Positions 25,890 to 34,701 of a DNA stretch of 64,000 bases are shown here, one piece after another; the stretch's first letter is position 1, and each line of letters starts with the position of its first letter. The notes beneath the pieces are model-generated. The model was not told the origin of the DNA. It searched no databases and was given only the letters and a program-made list of their open reading frames with translations. The position numbers were made by a program, and so were the translations under genes. Origin of the DNA: Tessaracoccus sp. OS52 (GTDB lineage: Bacteria; Actinomycetota; Actinomycetes; Propionibacteriales; Propionibacteriaceae); the NCBI RefSeq assembly GCF_020687685.1, contig NZ_JAJEWM010000001.1, positions 496,001 through 560,000 on the forward strand. The letters are read 5' to 3'.

Positions 25890-25905
25890 CCGACGACGAG
25901 GAGAC

Positions 25906-27042
25906 TCAGGCTGCCAGCAGCCGGCGCCGCACCGAGAGGCGGATGGCCTCCTCGTAGTGCACCACCAACGCGGCGCAGACGTTGTCCCAGGTACGGTCGA
26001 GGGTGGACTGACGGGCGGCCAGACCGAACGCGCGTCGCTTCGCGTCGTCACCGATGAGGTCGATGACGTGGCTGCGCATTCCAGCCAGATCCCCGGGCTT
26101 GTACAGCCACCCCGTTCGGGACTGGTCAACCAGGTCGATGGGGCCGCCCCGGTGCGGTGCGATCACCGGGACCCCCGACGCCTTGGCCTCCTGGATGGCC
26201 TGACAGAACGTCTCCAGCTCTCCGGGGTGGACGAACAGGTCCAGGGAGGCCAGCGCGGTGGCGAGTTCCTCACCGTCGAGCTGTCCCATGAACTTGGCGG
26301 TGGGTAGCAGTTGCTCCAGTTGCGCGCGCAGTGGGCCGTCGCCGATGATCACGGTCCGCGTGCCGGGTAGATCCGCGAGGGCCGCCAGGTCCTCCACCTG
26401 CTTCTCGCTGGCCAGACGGCCCATGTAGCCGATCAGACGTTCCCCGCCCGGCGCCAGCCTGGCACGAAGTCGCCGGGAACGCTTGGCCGGATGGAAACGG
26501 ACAGAGTCGACGCCACGGCCCCAGACGCCGACGCGCGGGATGTCCTGCGACAGCAGCTGTTCGCGCGCGAACGTCGACGGCGCGAAGTTGAGCGTGGCGA
26601 GCGAGTGGACCTGGCGCAGGTGGTGCCAGAACAGGGGTTCCAGCTGCGGGAAGCCGTAACGGGACACGTAGGAGGCCACCTCGGTCTGGTAGATCCCCAC
26701 CATCGGGATCCCGAGCTTTGCCGTGGCCGTCGCCGCCTTGTAGCCGACGACGAACGGTGCGGCAAGGTGCACGACGTCGGGGTTGAACGCCGCCAGGATT
26801 CGTTCGATGCTGAACGACGGAGTGGTCACCACCCGGACGACCTCGTAGCCGGGAAGACCGATCGAGCTGACGGCGTGGACGGGGAACCCGCGGTAGTGGG
26901 TGGGCGTCCGGTTGCCGTCGGCGGGGGCGATCACCATCGCTTGGTGCCCGTGGTCGTGGAGATGGTCCAGGATCCGCAGGACGGAGTTGGTCACGCCATT
27001 GACCTGCGGGAGGAAGGATTCGGCCACGATTGCGACTCGCAC
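25906..27042 (-). CDS. GDP-mannose-dependent alpha-mannosyltransferase-like GT4
   Basis: A 378-residue GT-B glycosyltransferase. It starts [21 protein letters not shown], close to mycobacterial MgtA (once called PimB). Two Rossmann domains follow, with [15 protein letters not shown] in the acceptor half, and [21 protein letters not shown] and [15 protein letters not shown] with the donor EX7E region in the second. In that family it puts mannose from GDP-Man on glycolipids of the envelope. The acceptor here is not known. I chose GTG at 27042, as the frame runs on to 27528 without homology, and TAGACT sits seven bases before this GTG. Confidence 0.82.
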   Translation of the reverse strand: MRVAIVAESFLPQVNGVTNSVLRILDHLHDHGHQAMVIAPADGNRTPTHYRGFPVHAVSSIGLPGYEVVRVVTTPSFSIERILAAFNPDVVHLAAPFVVGYKAATATAKLGIPMVGIYQTEVASYVSRYGFPQLEPLFWHHLRQVHSLATLNFAPSTFAREQLLSQDIPRVGVWGRGVDSVRFHPAKRSRRLRARLAPGGERLIGYMGRLASEKQVEDLAALADLPGTRTVIIGDGPLRAQLEQLLPTAKFMGQLDGEELATALASLDLFVHPGELETFCQAIQEAKASGVPVIAPHRGGPIDLVDQSRTGWLYKPGDLAGMRSHVIDLIGDDAKRRAFGLAARQSTLDRTWDNVCAALVVHYEEAIRLSVRRRLLAA

Positions 27043-27049
27043 GACTCCG

Positions 27050-27055
27050 AGTCTA
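27050..27055 (-). promoter_or_regulatory. -10 box of leaderless mannosyltransferase gene
   Basis: TAGACT on the minus strand lies seven bases before the GTG at 27042. Confidence 0.5.
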
Positions 27056-27189
27056 GTCGGGCGGGTAACCACCCGGGGTGGGGCGAACAAACGTCGGGTG
27101 AACACCAGATGACGATGAGGGTCACGTTGGGTGCACCCGGTGGAGGGGACCGCCTCAGTGGCAGTTTGGGCGGGAGGGTCGCGACGGGG

Positions 27190-27195
27190 TAGGAT
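27190..27195 (+). promoter_or_regulatory. -10 box of DEAD-box helicase gene
   Basis: TAGGAT is the best -10 upstream of the helicase. TTTGGG 19 bases before it is a weak -35. The predicted start leaves about 220 bases of untranslated leader. Confidence 0.45.
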
Positions 27196-27203
27196 GTACA
27201 GGT

Positions 27204-27390
27204 CTGCCACTTCTGGCAGTCGCGAACCGATCTGGCTCGGTTTCGAATTCTCCCGGGTTCGGACTCCTGCTCCGCCCCAGCCAGCACCCAAGCGACGTGC
27301 CCCCTTGCGGCACGTCCATCGGCCGTCTTGTAGTTGATTTCCCGTGATGTGACGAGACGCGCCGTGCCCAACGCAAACCCGTTGTTGGGC
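27204..27390 (+). ncRNA. Candidate cis-regulatory leader of the helicase mRNA
   Basis: Stem-loops in order: CTGCCA/TGGCAG with a CTTC loop (27204-27219); CGAACCGA with a bulged partner (27223-27245); GACGTGCC/GGCACGTC, perfect 8 bp (27294-27316); GCCCAAC/GTTGGGC, perfect 7 bp (27366-27390). The last ends about 20 bases before the AAGGA ribosome site. Long structured leaders are known on cold-shock helicase genes elsewhere; the function here is inference. Confidence 0.4.
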
Positions 27391-27421
27391 CCGCCTCTCA
27401 CCGCGAAGGAAGCAACACATC

Positions 27422-29752
27422 ATGGCTATGCCCAACAAGAAAGTCGCCAAGTCCCACAAGGTGGACGGCACCCCCAAGAAGCGCTGGAGCGCAGCAGAGC
27501 GCGCCGCCAAGGGGCACGGTCCCCGCACCCGTGGCGGTCAGCGTGAAGTGGCCAAGCGCTCCTTCGCCACCCGTGACGACCGCGGCGAGCGCAGCACCGG
27601 CTCCGAGGACCGCGGAGCCAGCCGCAGCGACCGCACCCCAGACCGTGGAACCGGCTTCCGTCGCGACGACCGTGGCAGCCGCGACTCCGGACGCGAGGAC
27701 CGTGGTGGCGAGCGCCGCAGCTTCACCCGGGACGACCGGTTCAAGCGCGATGACCGTCCCGCCCGTGACGACCGTCGCCCCTTCAACCGCGATGACCGTG
27801 GTCCGGCTCGTGACGACCGGCGTCCGTTCAACCGCGATGATCGCGGTCCGGCGCGTGACGACCGGCGTCCGTTCAACCGTGATGACCGCGGTCCGGCGCG
27901 TGACGACCGGCGTCCGTTCAACCGTGATGACCGCGGTCCGGCGCGTGACGACCGGCGTCCGTTCAACCGTGATGACCGTCCCGCCCGTGACGACCGTCGC
28001 CCCTTCAACCGCGATGACCGCGGCTCCGACCGCCGCTCGTTCAACCGCGACGATCGTGGTCCCGCTCGTGATGACCGGCGTCCGTTCAACCGTGATGACC
28101 GTCCCGCCCGTGACGACCGTCGCCCCTTCAACCGTGACGACCGTCCCGCCCGCGACGACCGTCGGCCGTTCAACCGTGACGATCGTCCCAGCAAGTGGGG
28201 CGAGGCCGGCGACCGCTCCGAGCGTCCCCGCAACGTGCGCCACTTCACGGAGGGCACCGGCGAGCGCCGTGACCGACGCGGTCCTGCCCGCGACTTCAGC
28301 GACCACGCCCCCCGCAAGCACCACAGCGAGCGCAGCTCCTGGCGTGAATCGGCCCCGCGTGACCACGACGGCGGATCACCCGAGTCCGACCAGATGAGCT
28401 GGCAGGCGGCCGAGGCCGTGGACCTCCAGGTCTCCGAGGCCGACGCGGCCTCCGGCTTCGCCGAGCTCGGCGTCGCGCTCCCGATCGTCGCCGCAATGGC
28501 CTCCAAGGGCATCACCGAGCCGTTCCCGATCCAGACAGCGACCATCGCCGACGCCGTCGCAGGCCGCGACGTCCTGGGCCGCGGTCGTACGGGCTCGGGC
28601 AAGACGCTCGCGTTCGGTCTGCCGCTGCTGACCCGCCTGGCTGCGGGTGACGCCGTCGGTTCGCCGCGCGCGTTGATCATGACGCCGACCCGCGAGCTGG
28701 CCCTCCAGATCGCAGACAACCTCTCGCCGCTGGCCGCGGCCGTGCAGCTCGACCTCACGCTGATCGCGGGCGGCATGCCGTACGGTCCCCAGATCCGGGC
28801 CTTCGAGCGCGGCGTCGACATCGTCGTGGCCACGCCCGGCCGTCTGATCGACCTGCTCGAGCAGGGTGCCGCAGACCTCTCGCAGGTCCAGATCACCGTC
28901 CTCGATGAGGCCGACCACATGAGCGACCTCGGGTTCCTGCCCGACGTCCAGACGATCCTCGACGCGGTCCCCGCGGACGGCCAGCGACTGCTGTTCTCCG
29001 CCACGCTCGACGGGGCCGTCGGCAAGATCGTGCGCAAGTACCTGCACGACCCGGTCACGCACGAGGTCGACTCCGGCCAGGCGTCGGTGACGACGATGAC
29101 GCACCACTTCCTGGAACTGGCGCCCCACCACAAGAACGCCATCACCGCCGAGATCGCCAACCGCGAGGGCAAGAGCCTGATCTTCGCCCGCACCCAGATG
29201 GGTGCCGACCGCATCGCCGGCCAGCTCCGCGACGCCGGTGTGCTCGCCGGGGCCCTGCACGGTGGCCTGACCCAGGGTGCTCGTGCCCGCGTGCTCGCGG
29301 CCTTCAAGGAGGACACAGTCCGGGTCCTTGTGGCAACCGACGTCGCGGCCCGCGGCATCCACGTCGACGACGTCTCGCTCGTGCTCCAGGTGGATCCGCC
29401 GATGGGCCCGAAGGACTACCTCCACCGTGCAGGACGCACCGCCCGCGCGGGGGAGAGCGGTTCCGTCGTCAGCATCGTGCTGCCGCACCAGCGCAACCAG
29501 GTCCGCCGCATCGCGGACCAGGCGGGCGTGCGCGCGACGCCGCTGCAGGTCCATCCCGGCAGCGTCGAACTCCGCGAGGCCACGGGTGCCCGGATCCCGT
29601 CCGACACCCCGATTCCCGAGGCGGACTACCTGGCCATCATCGCCCCGAAGCAGCAGCAGCGCCGCGCCCCCAAGCGCGGTGGCTACGGCGGCCACGGCGG
29701 CGGCGGACAGGGCGGATTCCGTCGTGGGGGACGCCGTCGCGACCACCGCTGA
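27422..29752 (+). CDS. DEAD-box RNA helicase with RDD-repeat N-terminus
   Basis: A 776-residue ATP-dependent RNA helicase. Residues 1-320 are a charged low-complexity extension. It opens with [17 protein letters not shown], then RDDRG-type repeats including nine copies of [14 protein letters not shown] (113-255). The core (about 340-720) has the Q motif ([11 protein letters not shown]), [38 protein letters not shown] and [11 protein letters not shown]. The C-terminus is RGG-like ([22 protein letters not shown]). Such tails bind RNA and may drive condensates. A likely role is ribosome assembly or mRNA unwinding in the cold. The ATG at 27422 lies 11 bases after AAGGA; a second ATG at 27428 is possible. 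Confidence 0.92.
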   Translation: MAMPNKKVAKSHKVDGTPKKRWSAAERAAKGHGPRTRGGQREVAKRSFATRDDRGERSTGSEDRGASRSDRTPDRGTGFRRDDRGSRDSGREDRGGERRSFTRDDRFKRDDRPARDDRRPFNRDDRGPARDDRRPFNRDDRGPARDDRRPFNRDDRGPARDDRRPFNRDDRGPARDDRRPFNRDDRPARDDRRPFNRDDRGSDRRSFNRDDRGPARDDRRPFNRDDRPARDDRRPFNRDDRPARDDRRPFNRDDRPSKWGEAGDRSERPRNVRHFTEGTGERRDRRGPARDFSDHAPRKHHSERSSWRESAPRDHDGGSPESDQMSWQAAEAVDLQVSEADAASGFAELGVALPIVAAMASKGITEPFPIQTATIADAVAGRDVLGRGRTGSGKTLAFGLPLLTRLAAGDAVGSPRALIMTPTRELALQIADNLSPLAAAVQLDLTLIAGGMPYGPQIRAFERGVDIVVATPGRLIDLLEQGAADLSQVQITVLDEADHMSDLGFLPDVQTILDAVPADGQRLLFSATLDGAVGKIVRKYLHDPVTHEVDSGQASVTTMTHHFLELAPHHKNAITAEIANREGKSLIFARTQMGADRIAGQLRDAGVLAGALHGGLTQGARARVLAAFKEDTVRVLVATDVAARGIHVDDVSLVLQVDPPMGPKDYLHRAGRTARAGESGSVVSIVLPHQRNQVRRIADQAGVRATPLQVHPGSVELREATGARIPSDTPIPEADYLAIIAPKQQQRRAPKRGGYGGHGGGGQGGFRRGGRRRDHR
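27758..28186 (+). repeat. Coding repeat: nine [14 protein letters not shown] units
   Basis: The 42- or 45-bp units differ by an optional Gly codon, and a 12-residue GSDRRSF variant sits between units 6 and 7. The third-position changes vary between copies. The two spacer states (RPA, RGPA) suggest exchange between units by recombination. Confidence 0.92.
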
Positions 29753-29760
29753 GGCGGGGA

Positions 29761-29766
29761 TAGAAT
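29761..29766 (+). promoter_or_regulatory. -10 box of the tsaE operon
   Basis: TAGAAT lies nine bases before the ATG at 29776 and eight bases after the helicase stop. Near-leaderless start likely. Confidence 0.45.
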
Positions 29767-29775
29767 CGCTTCCCT

Positions 29776-30699
29776 ATGATCGCTTCCTCCGAGGCGTCCC
29801 TCCGGCTGGCCGCCGAGGGGGACGCCACCCAGATGTTGCGCGTGATCCGTTCCGCGTTCGCCGCCCGGCGGCCGGTGGATCCGCCTGCCGAGGCACTCTC
29901 CGACACCGTCGATGACATCGTCGTCGCGCTGCGGGAGGGCCTCGGCGTTTGCCTTGAGATCGACGGCGAACTCGCAGCCTGCCTACTGATCAAGGTGACC
30001 GACGGCGTGGCGACGCTGAGGCGGGTCAGCGTGCTGCCGGAACACTCCGGCAGCGGGCTGGCGCACCGCCTCGTCGAGGGAGCCGCGACCCTGGCCGCCG
30101 AGGAGGGCTGTCACACCGTCGAACTCCTCACCCGGCGGGAGTTCCCCGAACTGCTGACGTGGTGGCAGCGCCATGGTTTCCGCGTGGCGCGCGAGACGGA
30201 AGTCGGCTACATCCTTTCTCGCCCCCTGCCCATCAGCCTGCGCGTGCCCACGGCCGAGGCGATGCAGGAGTTGGGACGCAGGATCGCCGGGCTGCTCCGC
30301 AAGGGCGACGTCATCATCGCCTCGGGTGACCTGGGGGCTGGGAAGACCACCCTGGCGCAGGGGATCGGGCAGGGACTTGGTGTCTCCGGGCAGGTCACCT
30401 CACCCACGTTCATCATCTCCCGGGTCCACGAGTCGCTGAACGCCGGCCCGGCCTTCGTGCACGTCGACGCCTACCGGCTGGGAGGCGGCGCCGAACTGGC
30501 GGACATCGACCTCGACCAGTCCCTCCTGGACTCGGTCACGATGGTCGAGTGGGGCGAGGGCATGGCCGAATGGCTCTCCGAGGACCGGCTGGAGATCACC
30601 ATCGAGAGGGGCTCCGCCGACGATGCCCGCACCGTCCTGCTCGACGGCGTCGGGCAGCGTTGGGCCGGGGCACTGGAACCACTGCGGGAGCTGCGATGA
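29776..30699 (+). CDS. tsaE: GNAT acetyltransferase - TsaE fusion
   Basis: A 307-residue two-domain protein. Residues 1-155 form a GNAT domain with the acetyl-CoA loop VSVLPEHSGSGLAHRLVE and the late WWQRHGFRV strand. Residues 160-307 are TsaE: GDLGAGKTTLAQGIGQGL is the Walker A, then TSPTFIISRVH, HVDAYRLGG and VEWGEG. TsaE is the ATPase that recycles the TsaB-TsaD complex making t6A37 in tRNA. The operon tsaE-tsaB-rimI-tsaD has ATGA overlaps throughout, so all four should be made together. What the GNAT half acetylates is unknown; a separate rimI is still present two genes on. Confidence 0.92.
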   Translation: MIASSEASLRLAAEGDATQMLRVIRSAFAARRPVDPPAEALSDTVDDIVVALREGLGVCLEIDGELAACLLIKVTDGVATLRRVSVLPEHSGSGLAHRLVEGAATLAAEEGCHTVELLTRREFPELLTWWQRHGFRVARETEVGYILSRPLPISLRVPTAEAMQELGRRIAGLLRKGDVIIASGDLGAGKTTLAQGIGQGLGVSGQVTSPTFIISRVHESLNAGPAFVHVDAYRLGGGAELADIDLDQSLLDSVTMVEWGEGMAEWLSEDRLEITIERGSADDARTVLLDGVGQRWAGALEPLRELR

Positions 30700-31340
30700 C
30701 CTGGACCCTGGCCATAGACACCTCCTTCCACGTCGCGGCGGGACTGGCCCGCGACGGCGTCCCGGTCGGAGCCACCGTCATCAAGGACACCCGTGCGCAC
30801 GGTGAGGCCCTCATGCCCGCGGTGAGCGCACTGTGCGCGGCCCACGATGTGGCGCTGACAAGCCTAGACGAGTTCGTCGTCGGCATGGGGCCGGGACCGT
30901 TCACCGGGCTTCGCGTGGGCGTCGCGGCCGCCTGGACCCTCGCCGCCCTGGCCGCGAAGGATCCCCGCGGCGTGTGCTCGTTGGACGCCGTCGCACTGCA
31001 GTGGTCCGACGCGCCATCGGAGTTCGTCATCGCCTCCGACGCCCGCCGCCACGAGCTGTACTGGGCGCACTACCGCGACGGGGCACGCGTGGGCCAGCCA
31101 AGGGTCACCGCACCCGAGGAACTACCGGACCTGCCCGTCGCCGGCGCGGTCCCCGAGAACTTCCGGTCCAGGGTCCGGTTCGCCGACGGGGGCCCCACCG
31201 AGCTGGACCCCGCAGTCCTGGCTGCGCGCTGGACGGAACTGGTCCCCGCCGGGGACGAGCCCTACTACCTGCGACCGGCCGACGCCACCGTCGGTGGACC
31301 GCCCAAGTCCGCGCTCCCGCGATTGCGGGTGAAGCGATGA
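30696..31340 (+). CDS. tsaB: t6A synthesis protein TsaB
   Basis: A 214-residue ASKHA-fold protein, the scaffold partner of TsaD in tRNA threonylcarbamoyl-adenosine synthesis. It opens [16 protein letters not shown], and [20 protein letters not shown] is the conserved loop. The C-terminus is variable, as usual. Start at the ATG overlapping the tsaE stop. An upstream in-frame start at 30549 would lie inside tsaE and add unrelated residues. Confidence 0.93.
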   Translation: MTWTLAIDTSFHVAAGLARDGVPVGATVIKDTRAHGEALMPAVSALCAAHDVALTSLDEFVVGMGPGPFTGLRVGVAAAWTLAALAAKDPRGVCSLDAVALQWSDAPSEFVIASDARRHELYWAHYRDGARVGQPRVTAPEELPDLPVAGAVPENFRSRVRFADGGPTELDPAVLAARWTELVPAGDEPYYLRPADATVGGPPKSALPRLRVKR

Positions 31341-31837
31341 TCGTCGAGGCGGCAGTCGCCTCGGACCTGGCAGGTCTGGTGGCGCTGGAGCAGTGGTTCC
31401 CCGAGCGCGAGCGGTGGAGCGAGCAGTTGTGGGCCGAGGAGTTGGCCGCCCAGGACCGGTTCGTGCTGGTTTCCCGCGTGGACGAGGACGGCGCCCCCCA
31501 CCGGGTGGTGGGAGCCGCCACCTTCCAGTGCGTCGGGGACACCGCGGACCTGCACCGGGTGGTGGTTGCCGATGGCTACCGGCGGCGCGGTTTCGCACGA
31601 GTGATGCTGCTGGCGGGACTGCACTGGGCCAAGCAGTCCGGTGCGTCCCGGATGGTGCTGGAGGTCAGGCAGGACAACGAGGTGGCGATCGCGTTCTACC
31701 GGACCTACGGCTTCCGGGACATCGGCGTTCGGCGCGACTACTACGCGGCAGGCGCCAACGCGTTGGTGATGGAGTTGCCCCTGCAGGGGCTGGACCTGGA
31801 CGCCATCGGCCTCTGGGGAATGGAGGCAGCGAAATGA
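31337..31837 (+). CDS. rimI: Ribosomal-protein-S18-alanine N-acetyltransferase
   Basis: A 166-residue GNAT enzyme with the RimI pattern: [24 protein letters not shown] is the acetyl-CoA site (RRRGFA), then [21 protein letters not shown] and [17 protein letters not shown]. RimI acetylates the N-terminus of S18, and in several bacteria also other proteins. It lies between tsaB and tsaD, the usual place, and overlaps both by four bases. Confidence 0.93.
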   Translation: MIVEAAVASDLAGLVALEQWFPERERWSEQLWAEELAAQDRFVLVSRVDEDGAPHRVVGAATFQCVGDTADLHRVVVADGYRRRGFARVMLLAGLHWAKQSGASRMVLEVRQDNEVAIAFYRTYGFRDIGVRRDYYAAGANALVMELPLQGLDLDAIGLWGMEAAK

Positions 31838-32877
31838 GCGGACCGCTCGTGCTCGGCATCGAGTCCTCCTGCGACGAGACCGGCGTCGGCATCGTCCGGG
31901 GCCGGGAGTTGCTGGCCAACGAGGTCGCCAGTTCAGTGGATCTGCACGTCAGGTTCGGCGGCGTCGTGCCGGAAGTCGCCAGCCGCGCACACCTGTCAGC
32001 CATCATCCCGACGCTGCACCGCGCGGCCGAGGTGGCCGACGTCGACCTCGCCGACGTCGACGCCGTGGCGGTGACCGCCGGACCCGGACTCATGGGAGCA
32101 CTGCTGGTGGGGATCTCCTCGGCCAAGGCGCTCGCTGCCTACCTGGGCAAGCCCCTCTACGGTGTCAACCACCTCGTCGGCCACGTCGCGGTGGACCTGC
32201 TGGACCACGGCGAGCTGCCGATGCCCAGCACCGCCCTGCTCGTCTCGGGCGGTCACACCTCGCTGCTGCACGTGAACGACATCGCCACAGACATCACGGA
32301 GGTGGGTTCCACCATCGACGACGCCGCGGGCGAGGCCTACGACAAGGTGGCCCGCCTGCTGGGGCTGTCCTACCCGGGTGGACCGGTCATCGACAAGCTC
32401 GCGGCCGAAGGCGATCCCTTGGCCATCCGGTTCCCAAGGGGACTGACCGCCCGCCATGACCTGGAGAGGCACCGCTTCGACTTCAGCTTCTCCGGCCTGA
32501 AGACAGCCGTCGCCCGCTGGGTGGAGCAGCGTCGGCTCGACGGCCTCGACGTCCCGGTCGCCGACGTGGCCGCCAGCTTCCAGGAGGCGGTCTGCGACGT
32601 GCTCACGGCCAAGGCCGTCGACGCCGCGCGTCACCACGGCACGAGGACGATCCTGCTGGGCGGGGGAGTGGCTGCGAACTCGCGTCTGCGCACTCTCCTC
32701 CAGGAGCGCGCTAACGCCGCAGGGATCGAGCTGCGCCGTCCGCGCCCCGCGCTGTGCACGGACAACGGCGCGATGGTCGCCGCCGTCGGCTCGGAGGTGG
32801 TCCTGGCCGGGCTGGCGCCGTCGCGTCCGGACTTCGGAGCGAACTCCGGACTGCCGGTGTCGACGATCGTCGTCTGA
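31834..32877 (+). CDS. tsaD: tRNA N6-threonylcarbamoyladenosine synthase, catalytic subunit
   Basis: A 347-residue ASKHA protein that transfers the threonylcarbamoyl group to A37. The start [14 protein letters not shown] and the metal motif NHLVGH (HxxxH) are intact, as are [19 protein letters not shown] and [12 protein letters not shown]. It is the last gene of the operon. A very strong inverted repeat follows 6 bases after the stop. Confidence 0.96.
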   Translation: MSGPLVLGIESSCDETGVGIVRGRELLANEVASSVDLHVRFGGVVPEVASRAHLSAIIPTLHRAAEVADVDLADVDAVAVTAGPGLMGALLVGISSAKALAAYLGKPLYGVNHLVGHVAVDLLDHGELPMPSTALLVSGGHTSLLHVNDIATDITEVGSTIDDAAGEAYDKVARLLGLSYPGGPVIDKLAAEGDPLAIRFPRGLTARHDLERHRFDFSFSGLKTAVARWVEQRRLDGLDVPVADVAASFQEAVCDVLTAKAVDAARHHGTRTILLGGGVAANSRLRTLLQERANAAGIELRRPRPALCTDNGAMVAAVGSEVVLAGLAPSRPDFGANSGLPVSTIVV

Positions 32878-32882
32878 TCCGC

Positions 32883-32941
32883 GGACGCCAACTCGGCGTG
32901 TCGTGGACGGCTCGCGTCCACGACACGCCGAGTTCGCGTCC
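32883..32941. repeat. 27-bp inverted repeat between convergent genes
   Basis: A perfect 20-bp stem (32890-32909 with 32915-32934) closes on GCTCG. It extends past a C-C mismatch by six further pairs, GGACGC with GCGTCC. It lies tail to tail between tsaD and the Hsp15-like gene. It may act as a bidirectional terminator, but the length is also typical of REP-type intergenic elements. Confidence 0.85.
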
Positions 32942-32977
32942 TGGAATCCCACCCCCGAAGCAAGCGCGCCCGGAGGC

Positions 32978-33346
32978 TCAGTCCAAGGGGTCCACGTGGC
33001 CCATCAACCTGTCGATGGCGCGACGGTCGCGCTTGGTGGGGCGGCCCGCGCCGCGGTCACGCCTCGCCACCGGGTTCGCGAGGTGCGCCGGGCGCTCCGG
33101 GGAGAGGTCCCGGTATGCCTTGACCGCCACCGGTGCACCGACGCGCTTGCTCAGCAACTCCACGATCTCGAACTCCCGGACCCAACCCGGTTCCTTGACG
33201 CTCACCCGGTCCCCGGCCTTCACGACGTGGGCAGGCTTCACCGGATCGCCGTTCAGGCGGACGTGGCCGCCCTTGACGGCGTTGGTTGCCAGGGAGCGGG
33301 TCTTGAACAACCGCACCGACCACAGCCAAACGTCCAGCCTTGTCAC
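32978..33346 (-). CDS. Hsp15-like S4-domain RNA-binding protein
   Basis: A 122-residue protein with one S4 domain (VTRLDVWLWSVRLFKTRSLA, then AVKGGHVRLNGDPVKPAHVV and GDRV), followed by a basic tail (RRDRGAGRPTKRDRRAIDRL). This is the HslR/Hsp15 architecture; in E. coli Hsp15 binds 50S subunits stalled with nascent chains. I chose GTG at 33346 because GAGGAGG lies five bases upstream and the family begins at RLDxWL. The frame stays open further upstream without homology. Divergent from the methyltransferase at 33395. Confidence 0.88.
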   Translation of the reverse strand: MTRLDVWLWSVRLFKTRSLATNAVKGGHVRLNGDPVKPAHVVKAGDRVSVKEPGWVREFEIVELLSKRVGAPVAVKAYRDLSPERPAHLANPVARRDRGAGRPTKRDRRAIDRLMGHVDPLD

Positions 33347-33381
33347 GTCGACCTCCTCGTCGCAACAGGTTACAGGGGCAC

Positions 33382-33387
33382 TACCTT
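33382..33387 (+). promoter_or_regulatory. -10 box of THUMP-like methyltransferase gene
   Basis: TACCTT lies seven bases before the GTG at 33395. It is 35 bases from the start of the divergent Hsp15-like gene. Confidence 0.45.
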
Positions 33388-33394
33388 GGAGGGC

Positions 33395-34543
33395 GTGGAC
33401 ATCCTCTCGCCGCAGGGCCGGGCCGCGCTCGAGGCGGCCAGCGCCGAGCCGGACCCGACGTCGGTGGGCGCGGGCGAGCGCATGCGAAGGCAGTTCCCGC
33501 CGGAACTCGCTGCCGACGCCCTCACCCAGGTGTCCCTGCGACGGCGAGCCAAGCAGAAACTGCCACGTGCTGGTGAGATGTTCCTGACCTCGACCGGGCT
33601 CGAGCAGGCCACCAGGTGGAACGTCGCCCAGTGGCGGGCCCGGATCTTCGCGGGCGCCGGGGTGCGGGAGGTGTGGGACCTGGGGTGCGGGCTGGGAGCC
33701 GACACCATGGCGTTCGCCGACGCAGGGCTGGAGGCCCACGGCGTCGAGGCGGACCCGCTCACTGCATCCTTCGCGACGGCGAACCTCGCGCTGGTCGGCG
33801 GCCCGGCCGTCGTCCAGGGACTGGCCGAGGAGATCGAGGTCCCCGAGGGTGCGGGCGTATTTCTGGACCCGGCCCGCCGCACCGCTCGTGGCCGCACCTG
33901 GGACGTCGGCGACTTCACTCCGCCCTGGTCGGTGGTTACGGGATACCTCTCGGGTCCCCATTTCACCTGCGTGAAGCTGGGCCCAGGGCTGCCCAAGGAA
34001 CTGATCCCCGACGGCGTGGCCGCCACGTGGGTGTCCGACGGCGGATCGGTGGTGGAGGTGTCGCTGTGGAACCGGCGGCCTCCCGGCCGCAGCGCCGTGG
34101 TGTCCCCGCGCTCAGGAGGTGCCCCGATCGAGCTCAGGGCACCGGAAGCGCTCCGCGAACTGCCGGTGGCCGACGTCGGGAGGTACCTGATCGAGCCGGA
34201 CAACGCCGTCGTGCGGTCCGGTCTGGTCACCGAGATCGCTCCCGATCATGACTTGTGGCTGCTGGACCCCCACATCGCCTACCTCTCCAGCGACGAGCCG
34301 CTCGAGAGTCCATTGGCGCAGTGCTTCGAGGTGACCGCGGTGCTGCCCCACGACCTGAAGGCGATCCGCACCCACCTGCGGGACAACCGGATCGGCAACC
34401 TCGAGATCAAATTGCGGGGGATCGACGTCGACCCGGCCGAACTTCGTCGGCGGCTGAAACCCCACGGTCCGGGGATTGCCACGCTGATCCTTTCGAGGAC
34501 CCCTCGCGGTGCCGTCGCGGTGATGGCGCGCAGGGTGACCTGA
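33395..34543 (+). CDS. Class I SAM methyltransferase with THUMP-like C-terminus
   Basis: A 382-residue protein seen across actinobacteria. The N-terminal segment RRAKQKLPRAGEMFLTSTGLEQATRW, given here in parts (RRAKQKLP, FLTSTGLEQATRW), precedes a SAM fold with VWDLGCGLGADTMAFAD. LDPARRTARGR stands where a catalytic loop would be. The C-terminal 100 residues (FEVTAVLPHDLKAIR, RDNRIGNLEIKLRG) resemble the THUMP-like domain of this family. Substrate unknown; RNA is likely from the domain. Start GTG, with TACCTT seven bases upstream and GGAGGG too close to act as a normal ribosome site. Confidence 0.8.
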   Translation: MDILSPQGRAALEAASAEPDPTSVGAGERMRRQFPPELAADALTQVSLRRRAKQKLPRAGEMFLTSTGLEQATRWNVAQWRARIFAGAGVREVWDLGCGLGADTMAFADAGLEAHGVEADPLTASFATANLALVGGPAVVQGLAEEIEVPEGAGVFLDPARRTARGRTWDVGDFTPPWSVVTGYLSGPHFTCVKLGPGLPKELIPDGVAATWVSDGGSVVEVSLWNRRPPGRSAVVSPRSGGAPIELRAPEALRELPVADVGRYLIEPDNAVVRSGLVTEIAPDHDLWLLDPHIAYLSSDEPLESPLAQCFEVTAVLPHDLKAIRTHLRDNRIGNLEIKLRGIDVDPAELRRRLKPHGPGIATLILSRTPRGAVAVMARRVT

Positions 34544-34616
34544 AAACGGTTCCCGAGGCCCCTCGGAGCGTGGAAAAGGCCACTTTTGGGTAACGATCTG
34601 GTGTCTTAGGCCCTCG

Positions 34617-34646
34617 TTGACCCCATTGGCCACAAATCCAGACTAT
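34617..34646 (+). promoter_or_regulatory. Promoter of peptide-binding lipoprotein
   Basis: TTGACC (34617-34622) and GACTAT (34641-34646) are 18 bases apart. The leader before the ATG is about 50 bases. Confidence 0.45.
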
Positions 34647-34701
34647 TGTCCCGGTCATTGAGCCCAATGTTGGGCATGTCGGACCACGACGAGGAGAAAG
34701 A

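Larger units (their letters stand above)
27043..27421 (+). other. Gene-free interval: divergent promoters and long structured leader of the helicase gene
   Basis: 379 bases without a gene. It holds the -10 of the mannosyltransferase (27050-27055, minus), a probable helicase -10 (27190-27195), then about 220 bases of leader with several strong stem-loops. No tRNA or known riboswitch pattern was recognised. Confidence 0.7.

Noticed and set aside
27181-27300. A tRNA-like element in the helicase leader (GGGTTCGGACTCC)
   Set aside because: The supposed T-arm does not pair and no acceptor or anticodon arm fits. The stems found fit a leader structure better.
27538-29358. A 606-codon open frame on the minus strand through the helicase gene
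   Set aside because: It is antisense to the RDD repeats and the helicase core. Its Arg/Ser-rich repeats only mirror the plus-strand repeat, and no ribosome site or family motif is present.
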